From the NCBI GenBank assembly GCA_007570785.1, contig ML660201.1, forward strand, positions 37,775,656 through 37,839,655: a stretch of DNA of 64,000 nucleotides. Direction: 5' to 3'. Both the position numbers and the translations under genes were made by a program. The notes under the pieces were generated by a model. It worked only from the letters and a program-made list of their open reading frames with translations. It was not told the origin of the DNA and did no database searches. Within the stretch, counting starts at the first letter, position 1. Every line of letters begins with the position of its first letter. Positions 20,261 to 31,250 of the stretch are shown here, piece after piece. The stretch comes from Antilocapra americana. Taxonomy: Eukaryota > Chordata > Mammalia > Artiodactyla > Antilocapridae.

Positions 20261-21676
20261 AAATGACTTAGTAGATCAGTAATCTTACCTCTGTTCTCGT
20301 ATGCCAATAGATCACTTAAGTGTCATTTGTTAAACCATGTTGGTCAATAAAAACCCTTCCAGTGTTTTTCCCCAAGTGGCCATTGAGCCAGTTCACACCA
20401 GCCTAGTTCTTTGCTCACATTGCTCTGTCTGCTTCGGGCTGGTGTGGATTATTAGCAACGATTTCCTCACAGAGTATTACCCAAGAGTTATCACAACCCG
20501 GTCATGGTGAAGGTTCACAAAGATAAAATGCTCTAATTAGGGAGGAAAGTTGAGAGGTAAGCAGTTTTTAAAGTGGATTGAGGTCTGGTAAGTGAGAACC
20601 GATGCCCCTCACATGCTTGCAAATAATTGGAAACACTGACTGCTTGCTTAATATGAAACAATATACTATGTCTAAATGTATTTTAAGACTTCACATGTAT
20701 TCATTCAATAGCTGATTTAAATGAACTGGTAACTGATGAAAATCCACAGGAAACAGAAAGCACTTTGACTGAAGCAACCGGGCCATTTGGTGCTGAGAGT
20801 CTTCGCACTTTTCCTCTCTGCCTTATAATGCCAGGTAGTGCCCCCGAGAGCAAGGAGATAGAGGTCTCATTCAGAGGGTTTTCTTTTCTGATTGGTGAGA
20901 AATTCATGAAGCTCCTTAAAGTTTTAATTCTACTTTTAAAAGGAAAAGTCAGGTATGTTCTCAAGCTGTTTCTACATTTTTAACGAAGGTAACTTTGCAA
21001 TATTCAGCACTGAAGGTGACCTGCAAGGTCTCTGGTTCAGGTTTGAAGGTTACCTGTTAATTTCATATTCTCATTCTCCTCCAGATTTCCAGAAATAGAG
21101 CCTAACACCATTTTACTTAAAAAGCTCAAGCGGGTTCCCTCTAAACCCCCCAAATGTATGAAATAATTACCATGAGACAAAAGAGCAAGGCTCCTATAGT
21201 CAGATATTTGTTCAAAAATCTACAAGAGGCATTGTTCTGTCTTGGGTCAGATTATGACTAGTTCCTTCTTTCAAAATATGTTTCAAGTTGCATTATTAAA
21301 ATGCACCATAAGGCGTCTTTGTGTAGAAACTTGAAAAATAGGGCTTTAGATGGGGCAGAGTTTCCTATTACCCCAAGTTTTTTCATTTTCCTTGAAACAT
21401 TCTTTCACTTTGAAAAATATAAGTAGGCCATGGAAAGAAATGCCTGATGTGAATTTCTTCTAATAGCCCCAAACTCTCCTTTCAAATTACTACAAAAGCA
21501 ATTCAGCATTTTTTGTGCCAGATTGATGGGGAGAAAAAGTGCATATTAAGCTTTCCTTATTAATTAAAGGCAGTGAGGAAAGAGTCATCCTAGCTCCAGT
21601 TTATGAAAACAAATAATGCCTAAAGTTGAGCTTGCAGTCCAGAACAGGAGACATTGTGTGTAAATACAGTTTGTGT
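20261..21676. other. unique sequence, no gene seen
   Basis: Two overlapping frames (20701-20964 minus, 20765-20983 plus) lie in opposite directions over the same DNA and carry no domain signature. No repeat recognised. Confidence 0.5.
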
Positions 21677-21762
21677 TCTTTTTTTTTTTTTAATTGAAGG
21701 ACAATTGCTTTATAGGATTTTGTTGTTTTCTGCCAAACCTCACCATGAATCAGCCATAGGTT
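21677..21762 (-). mobile_element. artiodactyl L1 3' UTR fragment
   Basis: A T13 run followed by 'aattgaaggacaattgcttt', 'ttgttgttttctgccaaacc' and 'catgaatcagccatagg' is the reverse complement of the L1 3' end common in bovid genomes. Only about 85 bases remain. Confidence 0.75.
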
Positions 21763-22577
21763 CTTATTGGCTGTCATTGCTGTTCAAGTGTTAAAACAAC
21801 TAATTACTAGTGGAATGCAAGAAAGAAGAAAGTTACATGATTTTGAATGAGATTTTAAGTTAGACTTGGAAAAAGCATTCAAGAAAACTCTCCAGAGAAA
21901 CAATTCTGCTTTGTCCCATGAGAGAAGCAAGATGAACTAATAGAATATCCTCAGGTCTAATTCTTAACCTTGTTCACAGCCAAGCTCATTTATACCAGGT
22001 GAATGATGATCTGGGTCACCACGAAAAGGAGCTGGTGTGAGGAAAACTTTTACAGAGTTTCAGAAAAAAAAAAAAAAAAATGTATTATACTACTTTCTCC
22101 TACCCACAGTCCCTTGGGCTCTGAGGGAGACCTAGTCACAGCCAGCGGGGTGATAAGGCAAAGAAATGGTTCTTTGGAGAGTACTTGAAAAAATGAGAAC
22201 AGTTTGGGAGAATATGGTCTTGGGAATTTTAAACATTTTTTTGTGTATCTAGTCTTATCCATCCTTCTAAAAGTAAAATGTCATTGAGTTTTATTTGGAC
22301 AGTTTCTTCATGCTGAGAATTGCTCAGTTATCTTAAGAATGTGGGCGTTTTTCATTCTTTAATTCTGAAAAGACAGAGTGAGTCTGACCTTTTTAAAGAA
22401 ACTTAGCTTGATATCGTTTTCTGGTGGATAGTCATAAAGTGTGGTAGGGGGAGAAAGACTTTTCTTCTGCCTTCCTAAGTTCTGTGTCTCGGCCTAAAAA
22501 TTAAGCTGAAAAAAGACAGATAAGCAGGAGGAAAACATTAAATTTTCCTTGATAATATTTTTAGATGTACAGAGGCA
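21763..22577. other. unique sequence with an A-run
   Basis: A long A run lies at about 22063-22080, without a clear retroposed body. Nothing else seen. Confidence 0.45.
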
Positions 22578-22598
22578 TGTGTGTGTGTGTGTGTGTGT
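22578..22598. repeat. (TG)n microsatellite
   Basis: About ten perfect TG units. Confidence 0.9.
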
Positions 22599-23398
22599 AT
22601 GACTCAAGAAGCAGATAGGCCTGAGAGCTTATAGAGCATTTTAATAAAAACTAAAGTGTGGAGACATGACATGACAAAGGAAAATGGGGTTTGTTTTAGA
22701 GGAAATAAATTGTGGGAAGATGACCAGGAAATGTATGGAGGAAACCAGTGGAAGACAAGCATGATTTTAGTAGGTTTGTTTGAAGAGATTCAATTCAGCA
22801 TCAACTCCTGGTGATAAGAATGTTTTCTCCTTCCTGGTACAGGGAGGATAGCTTTCTCACAGAAAATGTATGCTCTGTAATAGAAGGCAATCAGAGAGAC
22901 CTTCCTGCATGTGTTATTTTTTATTTGCTTTCAGTGAAAATAATTAATCTGGCAAGAGACATATTTTGGTGGAGCAAGTTCTCATCTCCTCCACTCTGAA
23001 CCCCTAATTGGTAGTCTTTGCAGGGAACAAAGGAAGAGGTATTTGTTTTAAAAGTGTATTTCCTTTTCCTTTCCCTCCCTCTTCCCACCTCATTCCTTCC
23101 TTCCCATCTCCCTCCCTCTCCTTTGCTTTCACTCTTTTCCTCCCAGCCTCTCCCCCAGTGATGTGATATCAAGGGATCAGGCTTTTTAAATATCTCAGGA
23201 ATGTCAAATAGGTTTCATCTTGAGGTCCATTTCTGGAAGACCAGTCAAGGTTGTCTGGAGGGCTATGTTGGGAGAATGAGTTGTAATACATGAATACTGT
23301 CTGTCCAGGGCGCATGCCACATTTATTTGCCCATCCTGCTGCAGGGCACGCTAAACTCCTACCAGATCCCATTGATACTTTGTTTTCTATTTATCTTG
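22599..23398. other. unique sequence with polypyrimidine tract
   Basis: A nearly pure C/T tract spans about 23058-23156. The minus frame at 22921-23172 is its low-complexity translation. No gene seen. Confidence 0.5.
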
Positions 23399-23612
23399 TG
23401 TGTGTGTGCTCAGTCGTGTCCAATTCTTTGTGACCCCATGGACTGTAGTCCATCAGGCTCCTCTGTCCATGGAATTTTCCAGGCAAGAATACTGGTGTGG
23501 GTTGCCATGCCCTTCTCCAGGGGATCTTCCCTATCCAGGGATCAAACTTGCATCTCTGGTATCTCCTGCATTGGCAGGTGGATTCATTACCACTATACCA
23601 CCTGGGAAGTCC
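23399..23612 (-). mobile_element. Bov-tA SINE
   Basis: 'gctcagtcgtgtccaattc', 'ccaggcaagaatactggtgt', 'ccaggggatcttccctatcc' and 'ataccacctgggaagtcc' give the reverse complement of a full-length Bov-tA. The left end is a short (TG)n tail. Confidence 0.93.
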
Positions 23613-24318
23613 ATTATTCAATATTTATCTTAACAATCTTTAATCAAATATAGCTAGAATACTCAGAGCTAAGCAATACCTGTTAAGTTGACCTTATTTC
23701 CATGAGATGGGAAATGCCAAATGGAAAAGACCACCAGAATAGGTAAAAATTGACTTTTACCATATTCTAAAGTATATACAATAGGAAGGTACAATAGAAA
23801 AAATGTTTATTTGTTTATACTTTTTTTTCAGATAGGTAAATCATGTCTTTCACCTGAATCGACAATGTATTGCTTTCTTTGCAAGTGTAATGGTTTATTT
23901 AAAACAAAACTTGATGATATTCTAAGGTTTTATAAACAGCTACCCACATCTAGAGTTCTGGCAAATTGTTGGTTCTACCTGGCCGATGTAGATAAAAATA
24001 GAATTCTGTATCATTTGGAAGGCAGAGTATTTTTTTTTGTTTGTTTGAAATGGCTGTCACTTAATTTCTTCAGGGCATATGTGAAGTTGCCAATGCAAGC
24101 ATAATCCCCAGGTGGTCAAACTAACATGAGTCCTTTCCTTGTCTAGAGGCTACACTCCCTGCTCAGCTGTCATAACTATAGCAGGAAGCTCTGTGGTGCT
24201 TCTGGGCATAAGCCACTACAGGAAAGGTGTCCCCAAAGAGTTCGAAAGCAAAATACACTTCACTGTCCTTTAATGGAAAACTCGACCTCCTTCTAGTACC
24301 TGTCTGCTTGCTCTAGTT
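23613..24318. other. unique AT-rich sequence, no feature seen
   Basis: The frame at 23811-24104 (97 codons) has no recognisable domain. Confidence 0.45.
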
Positions 24319-24534
24319 CATTTTTATTTTACTCTTTATTCATGGCGGTGCTGGGTCTTCATTGCTGCGTAGCTTTCCTCTAGTTTTGGCCTTTGGTCTG
24401 CAGAGCAGAGGGGCAGTAGTTGTGGTGTATGAGCTCAGCTCCCCTGAGGACACGTGGGGTCTTCCTGGAGCGGGGGTTGGACCCATGTCTCCTGCCTTGG
24501 CAGGTGGACTCTAGCACTGAACCAGGGACACCCC
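24319..24534 (-). mobile_element. CHR-type SINE, internally deleted
   Basis: 'ggcggtgctgggtcttcatt', 'agctttcctctagttttggc', 'gggggttggacccatgtctc' and 'ttggcaggtggactct' match the reverse complement of CHR, with about a third of the middle missing. The 155-codon minus frame at 24435-24902 partly translates it. Confidence 0.75.
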
Positions 24535-24711
24535 CTTCCCGGTTCTTGATGCAAGGTCATACCTGGATCACAGGCCACAGCATCCCTGGACTGGTGATGG
24601 GTAAGTCCAATAATGATGGCCCTGCTCCTCCTCTTAAAGTCAGTGCTGTGAGCAAGCTTGTGATATGTAGCCCGCAGAATCTGCCTCTGCCCAGCCCAGT
24701 TGTACAGGGTA

Positions 24712-24818
24712 TTAAATAAGACTGTAATCTCTGTTTTGCCCCTCAGTGTATTCCCAGCACCTACAAGAGTGTCCGCACGTAATGGGGGCTTGATGAATAG
24801 ATGTTGAATCAATGATGG
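24712..24818 (+). mobile_element. L2 LINE 3' end
   Basis: 'gtgtattcccagcacctaca' and 'gggggcttgatgaatagatg' plus 'ttgaatcaatga' match the L2 terminal sequence (consensus 'tgtatccccagcgcctag' and 'tgctcaataaatatttg'). Confidence 0.5.
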
Positions 24819-27369
24819 CATGTTTTCATACATGTGTATTACAGGTGGGAGCCAAGCTGTGTGCCTTGGCCTTAGCCCCCGCGACTCAGCCTTCATGGTC
24901 ATGCTGAGGCCATCCTATGATGTGTTTCGTGTTCTCCCCACTTCAGGGCTTCTTTCTGTCACCACTGTAGGGGGCAGGCATGACGATCTGGGGAGCTGAT
25001 GCCTCCCCAAGAGTGGCCCTCTGCCAATGACAAGCAAGAATGGAAGGATGTGTCTTCCAGCCTCCTTGCCCCTTGATGGGCAGTTCTGAGGCCTATTCCA
25101 TGCTATGTCCTAGAGTGTCCCAGCAGATTGAGCTCAGTTTTTGAAGCAGTAAACTGCTTATGGATATACCTTGTAGTGGCTTTCTTCCCTGCGTGTTCCT
25201 GTTTCCTCCACTCTCCTTATGGGGCTTTCCAAGAGCATCTCTCAAATAATCTATCCATGCTTAAGTTCTTCTCTCGGGGTCTGTTCTGGAGAATGCAGTC
25301 TAAGACACTAATAAGAAAGCAACAAGGAGCAAAATGAGAAGTTAAGCATATCTACTACTATAACTGGGGAAATAACTTTGGACAGCCTACTCAGCTACTA
25401 GTGACTCAGGATTTCATCTTGGTATTTTAAAAATAACATGCTAGTTATGAGGCAAAAAAATTATTCACCAAGAAGTCATATATACTGATCCTGTAAAGCA
25501 TTCTTATATGTTGTATACTTGGTTAACCATAATTCACAAAGGTGTATTCAGTACACAGTTCTTCTGGTCTATGAATGCTATTGTTTTTGGCCTGCCCAGC
25601 ACCCCTTCCTCTCTCATCACCAGACTAGTTAGAGTAATTCAATCCCCTCTGGCCAGAGTGGTGATAAAGGGATGGATACACACTGGTCAGGACCCCCTTT
25701 TGCTTATTTGGGGCTTTTCTTGTGCCGGTGGGAACATTCTCCCATTCCTCTCCGGTTCCAAGATTGGGAGCCTTCTGAGACCACATTCGTTAATTAGGCT
25801 GTCACCTTTATTCTGAGACAATGAAGCCAAAATCCAGAGAGGCAAAGGCCTCTGCCAGCTCTGCCTGGTCATTCTAGGGCATGTTCATGTGGATCTATTA
25901 AAAACACCCACTGCATCTGGTCCAAAAGAATCCTGATGAAGGCATGATGCATAGGGCTTCATCTGCTCCTTTTCCTTGTCATGGTCTCTCATTTACTAAA
26001 ACTCAGGATTTGGCAGTGATGCCAGCGTTATGTAGAAGGCACTGCAGTGTTCTGGACTCGCAGTTTAGAGCGCAGATGTACCATGGCTGATGTCATTATC
26101 GAGTACACTCTCCCTTTTCGTGTGTGCAGTGGCTTCTAATGGACATTATGCCGTTCAAAGCACTCATTGCATTGCTTTCATACATTGGTGATCAGCCACT
26201 GTCACTAACGCTGGCTCAGAGAGTCCTCCTATTCTGTAACAGCTGGTCTGCCCTGGATATTGAGCACAGAATCCTTAGGAACAGATTCTAGAGGGTAAAA
26301 ACCATTCTAAAATAACCTCAGAACAAAACTGTCATTTGATAATACCCTTTGATTTAGCCAAATTGGTTTGTGATAATTCTATAACCTGCTGACGTACAAC
26401 AGGGCCTTCATCCTGTTTGTTCTGAATACTGCTCATAAAACGGTAGATTACATTTTTTTTTCTCCTGAGATTTTGTGTAACTTCTGAACCTCAAAGGTTT
26501 AGTGTAGGCCTTTTTGTTGCCCCCAAAATTACAATTAAAAGACAAAATGTTCTTCTCCCCCCTCTTTAAACCATGATCTTCAGGGAAGTTATTTTTTGTT
26601 TGTTTTGAATAGTCTAATAGGATTTGTAAAGCCCCATCTTCCTGGCTGTCATCTCTGCAAGCTAAGTAGTGCTTGAGAAAAGAAACACATACATCACTAT
26701 TTATTCAGCTAATGGGATGTGAAGAGCTCCCTTTGAATAGTCTATTTATCTCTTCATGCTGTCACTAGGCAGAGGTAAGATGAGCCAGTGCTCAGCACTT
26801 GGAGAGGACCTGTTCAGAGAGAAGTGAAGTCAACTGATTTTTAATAGCTGATCAATTATGTTTTTTTTTTGCTAACCCTGGCAAGAATGTAAATGAATGG
26901 ATACCTTGAATCCTGTGGGACTGTATTGCTTTCTATCACAAAATATGATTGAAAATTGACCACATCAGGCTTTGCTTGAGTTCCCAAAAGTAATTAAAAC
27001 TAATTCCAGAACCCAGGGTCTTTTAGGTTCATATAAGGCTAATTTGGTATATTTAGGCCATGTCATGTTAAATGTTTGTTTAACTTCTCTATTTAACCAT
27101 TTATCATACTAGAAACTCCATAAGGACTGTTGATTGTCCATGGTGATCATTTAGTAATGTTTACACAGAAACACAAAACTCTGTAGATGCTTGGTCTCTA
27201 CTCACTCTTTGGTAATATAACTACCAAGATTTGGGGGAGATATTAGTGATATTATTAGAAAAGAGTTGTTCATTATAATGTTAGGTTCATAGTTAGGATT
27301 AACCTTAATTTTAACTCACACTGAAACTTACAGTAAATAACCATCATTACCCTTTTGAGACAGAGTCAA
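24819..27369. other. long stretch, mostly unique; one possible old repeat
   Basis: About 25190-25310 ('ccaagagcatctctcaaata', 'cttaagttcttctctcgggg', 'cagtctaagacac') resembles the end of an old interspersed repeat that I cannot name. Elsewhere in these 2.5 kb I see no gene or repeat; frames at 25128-25337 and 25508-25816 lack domain signatures. Confidence 0.4.
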
Positions 27370-27885
27370 TTCATGTCATCCTTTCTGATTAAAACCCTCT
27401 GATTGCTTCCAGTGTTTGTTCGAATAAGACATGCCTTATGAATCATAGCTCAGCACTGCTTCTCTCTCTGCTGGGGTCACTCTCTCCCTTCTATTATGCT
27501 GACTTATCCTGGCATTTTCTCTCTTCATGAAGCACACAAGTGCATTCCCTTTTCCTTTGTCCTTGTGGTTCCCTCTGCCTGGAATTTTTCTGCACCACAC
27601 TCCTACACAGGGCTCCCCTTCCTAATTAGCCTTTTCTCCCTGTGTCACTCAGCAGAGCAAGTGATCTCACTCTTGATCTCTGCACCCCTCTTACCTACCT
27701 GGGTAGCTCTCCAGTGGGTTTCCCTATTTTATTATTTTCTTCTGAGCAGACTTTGCTATCAGAATATTTCCTTTTTTTAAAAAAAGGAAATAGTTTCACC
27801 CATCTCTACCCACTACTCCACACACTCACACCCCAGAGTATAAGCTGTCTGAGGGCAGGGTCTTGGTGCCCACCCCAGAGTACGA
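27370..27885 (+). mobile_element. L2 LINE 3' portion
   Basis: 'gattaaaaccctctgattgc', 'ccttgtggttccctctgcct', 'ggaatttttctgcacc' and 'gtctgagggcagggtcttgg' follow, in order, the L2 3' region over about 500 bases (consensus 'ttccctctgcctggaatgct' and 'catgagggcagggact'). The frames 27496-27780 and 27642-27902 are translations of it. Confidence 0.7.
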
Positions 27886-28548
27886 GCGTGTGGTCGGGGT
27901 AAGCATCACAAACACCACAGGAAGGAAGTGGAAAGAATCACCACCATTATGGGGAGCATCCTCTAGATGCATAGCCTAATTCCACAGCCCCGCCAGGTTT
28001 CCCTCAGGCCTACTTGAAGCCCTTCTCTAACACCTGTGTGGTGGCTCTTGGTGGTGATTTGAATACCACCAGCAGTGGTGGAAGGGATTCACTACCTTGT
28101 GGCAGCAGGCTATACTTGACCATGACTCCTCCACATTGAACTTGATGTCATTTAATGCTCCCTATAAAGCCTAGCACTCCAGAGAGCTCCACCACAGCCC
28201 AAAGCCCTTCTCTGTCCTCACCGCATCCACCTGACACAGGGAAATCCTCTGAAATCCCGAAGCGCAGCAGAGCTTGCGGAATTCTGGCTCCATGTAATAG
28301 CCTCCAGCCAAGGCAGATGCATCACACCTTTGGGTATCTGATAAACTAGGGCCCCTTTCTTTCCTTCAAGTGAAGAACACAAATGCATACTTTTGTGTGT
28401 TATTTCTAGGTGATCATGGATCCCATTGTCTGTTAGTTAAGTACCCCTCGCCTGACGCAGAGCTTCATAATAGTTAGCAAAAATGAAGAATACAGACTCA
28501 GGCCAATGTCAGAATATGCGATGATCATTGATAGCTGGGAGGTAGTAG
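27886..28548. other. unique or very old repeat sequence
   Basis: 'gggattcactaccttgtggc' at about 28084 recalls a known ancient repeat phrase, but I cannot assign a family. No gene seen. Confidence 0.35.
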
Positions 28549-28752
28549 GTAGTTTAGTTGCTAAGTCATGTCCGACTGTTTTGACCCCATAGAGTGTACC
28601 TGCCAGCTCCTCTGTCCTTGGGATTCTCCAGGCAAGAATACTGGAGTGGGTTGCCATTACCTTCTCCAGGGGATCTTCCTGACCCAAGATTTGAACCCAG
28701 GTCTCCTGCATTGTAGGCACGTTCTTTACCAACTGAGTGACAAAGGAAGCTG
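28549..28752 (-). mobile_element. Bov-tA SINE
   Basis: 'gttgctaagtcatgtccgac', 'gggattctccaggcaagaat', 'ccaggggatcttcctgaccc' and 'tctcctgcattgtaggcac' give the reverse complement of Bov-tA. The plus frame 28568-28771 and minus frame 28433-28732 are its translations. Confidence 0.9.
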
Positions 28753-29089
28753 GGAAGATGAGTTAATTTAGTAAGCTGGTTTCAGTTTCTTGAGATAGTG
28801 TCAAAGATAATATGTGAGAGGGAGAGTAGGGGAAAAGAGCAATGGAAGCTTAAGTGGTACTTTAGAACATCTTTTCGCTGGGGAAATAAAATTGACAAAA
28901 GACTCAAATTTGTTAAATTAGGAGGAAGAGTCAATGTGGTGTATTTGCCATCTGTCAGACACGTTAAGTGTTCTTTGTCGAGCAGTGCTGCCAGCTGACC
29001 TTCATATGTTGGGAAGGGCTGGCGGAGAGCTGCTGCCCCCGCCCCCGGGGGACTAGAACTCCTTATGAAGGAGGGGATGCACTCAATGT
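28753..29089. other. unique sequence with a short C/G-rich spot
   Basis: A short GC block ('gctgcccccgcccccggggg') lies at about 29031-29050. No other feature. Confidence 0.4.
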
Positions 29090-29199
29090 AGGTTTCCCTG
29101 GCGGCTCAGATGGTAAAGAGTCCACCTGCAATGCAGGAGACGCAGGCTTGACCCAGTCCATCAGGTCTCAAGGAATTAGACATGACTGAGCGACTAAGC
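29090..29199 (+). mobile_element. Bov-tA SINE with large internal deletion
   Basis: The head 'ctggcggctcagatggtaaa' and 'ctgcaatgcaggagacgcag' is joined to the tail end 'gacatgactgagcgactaag', with roughly 100 bases of the middle missing. A TGCA-type run ('gcatgcacgcatgcatgcac', 29198-29217) follows as its 3' tail. Confidence 0.85.
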
Positions 29200-29275
29200 A
29201 TGCACGCATGCATGCACCCAGTTTGCGTTTACTGATGGTCTTTAGGTACCCATTTTCACAGTTTCTGTCAAGTGG

Positions 29276-29346
29276 GAAATAAAGTCGCTGGACCCAATGA
29301 CCCATGAGAAATAAAGTCACTGTCACTGGACTCAGTGACCTGTGAG
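29276..29346. repeat. short local tandem duplication (about 35 bases)
   Basis: 'gaaataaagtcgctg...gacccaatgacccatga' is followed by 'gaaataaagtcactg...gactcagtgacctgtga' with a small insertion. The copies are diverged. Confidence 0.6.
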
Positions 29347-30259
29347 AGGCCCAGGATTCTCAGGAACCCACCTGTTCCTCAGTCATGCAGTAAACCCTCA
29401 CAGAACAGCCCCTCGCATCTTGGTCTGGAGTTTCAGTCTGCCCCAGTTACCTGAGTTGCTCTGTGAAGGCATGCAAGTCCTAAGTGGGCTTTATCAGCAC
29501 TTTCTTAGGCTCACTTGAGATTTTTCTATTTAGGAAGGATTTTTTATCTCCATACAAAAGTGATCCCAAGGGACTCTCTAAAATATTGATATTTGATTCC
29601 TGTAGCTGGTATTTTGCAAAATACTTCTGTCTCCCAAGACTATCAAGTAATTTATAAGTTCCCCACTGTAAACATTTTCAACTAAATGTCTCATTTTCCA
29701 TGAATCTTGGAAATAGAAATGTGCAAAATATGTGATAAAAATGCATTGAGGGAAGCAGTAACTTATGAATGTGTCTCTCGCTCTGATGAACTAGGTGTTG
29801 CATTACGCACGCAAGCAGTGAGTGAGTAGACAATGCTACCTCATCTTCCTTGTTCTTTAGATCCACAGGAGCAATGTCAGGGTCATCCTCAGTACCTGGG
29901 TGAGCCGATTTGGAAAAGTCTGACTTGGGTCCTCCCCCTGGGATATCACAGTGTTGGTGTGACAGTTTTCATAACATAGGTCAAAGTGATCGTCAGATAT
30001 TTAATGGGAAACCAGAACGAGGTCGGATGAGAGCAGTCCTCCATCAGGTCCACGGAATGGTGTGGATGCATCTGTCTGCTCAATTCCCAAGATTCCACAC
30101 GTGGAAGGAGCTATTCATGGGAGGTGGGGGGTGGTTTCAAGTATTAGCTTTATACTTGCTTCTCAATACTTTTGCCATAATTTTGAAAAGATGCTTTTCT
30201 TTCAGAGGAATAGGGCCTGGGGAGAAGTAATCTAGTTTGCAGGATATACAGTGTTACAA
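29347..30259. other. unique sequence, no feature seen
   Basis: The 106-codon frame at 29910-30230 has no domain signature and no sign of conservation that I can judge. Confidence 0.45.
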
Positions 30260-30474
30260 GGACTTCTCTGATAGCTCAGATGGTAGAGAATCTGCCTGCA
30301 ATGCAGTAGACCTGGATTCAATCCCTGGGTTGAGAAGCTCCCCTGGAGAAGGGAATGGCTACCCACTCCAGTATTCTTGCCTGGAGAATTCCATGGACAG
30401 AGGAGCCTGGTGGGCTATGGTCCATGGGGTTGCAAACAGTTGGACATGACTGAGCAACTAACACACACAAACAA
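30260..30474 (+). mobile_element. Bov-tA SINE, full length
   Basis: 'ggacttctctgatagctcag', 'tctgcctgcaatgcagtaga', 'gaagggaatggctacccact' and 'gagcctggtgggctatggtc' run from head to tail, closing with 'gactgagcaactaac' and a short (AC)n tail. The frame 30237-30449 is its translation. Confidence 0.95.
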
Positions 30475-31049
30475 TCTTACACATACCTTCGCATCTGAGT
30501 TGAGTTTTTAACTTTTGTTTTTTAGGCCCCGACCCTTTCAAGAGTAGCTTTGGACCTTGTCCTGAGAAAAATTTACATATGTTTCTCTAGTTGTTTTTCA
30601 GTAATTTCTGAGTGTGGAGTCCCTTCCTGCCCCACCCTCCAAGGTGCATGTAAGGACCCTTCAGTTCTAAGCTTCTGCCAAGAGAGTGGTTTTGGTTGTT
30701 TTTGAGAACTAAGTTAGAGAAATGATAAGAGGTGAACAGAAGTGCACAGATAGTTAATTAGCTCTTTATTCTAGTCTCTAATATTTATAGAAGGGTTTTT
30801 AATGATATTGTAAATATTCAGATCATGGGTATAGCTAATTATACATGAGTGATTTTAGGGCTCTGACTTCAGCATAGTTATGTTGGAGGTGTCTCACGTT
30901 CTATTTCCCTTTTTGGGAAGAAATTAAGTACTTTAAATTTTAAATACCTTCTTAATTGGCACACCAGGTGGCCCTATGAGCACAGCTTTAGAGCGGGGCT
31001 TCTCCAAATTCACTGGCCATGACCAAAGAGCATTGTGAGACAGGACACA
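30475..31049. other. unique sequence with one CTCF-like motif
   Basis: At 30959-30976 the sequence 'gcacaccaggtggcccta' is close to the CTCF core (CCACCAGGTGGCGCTA-like). No gene or repeat seen. Confidence 0.4.
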
Positions 31050-31250
31050 CAGACTTTGAAGTTTGAATCCAGATTCTGATTTATTAGCCATTCGATTGGA
31101 GCAAGTTGTTTAACCTGTTTGGGGGCCTCAGTTTCCTCATCTGTAAACTGGAATTAACAATGGTACGAGGGTTACTGTGAGGGTTAACTGAGATGGTACA
31201 GAGCCTAGTGTCTGACACCCAGTCAGGGCTCGCTAGGTACATTTAATAAT
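31050..31250 (+). mobile_element. MIR SINE
   Basis: 'gcaagttgtttaacctgttt' and 'cctcagtttcctcatctgta' are the diagnostic MIR core; the tail follows with 'gtgagggttaactgagatgg'. Confidence 0.85.

Noticed and set aside
24435..24902. 155-codon minus frame as a gene
   Set aside because: It runs through a CHR SINE and an L2 end in arbitrary frame and shows no domain pattern.
29090..29199. tRNA gene
   Set aside because: The tRNA-like head belongs to a Bov-tA SINE; A and B boxes are degenerate and no cloverleaf is preserved. The same applies to all other Bov-tA and CHR heads here.
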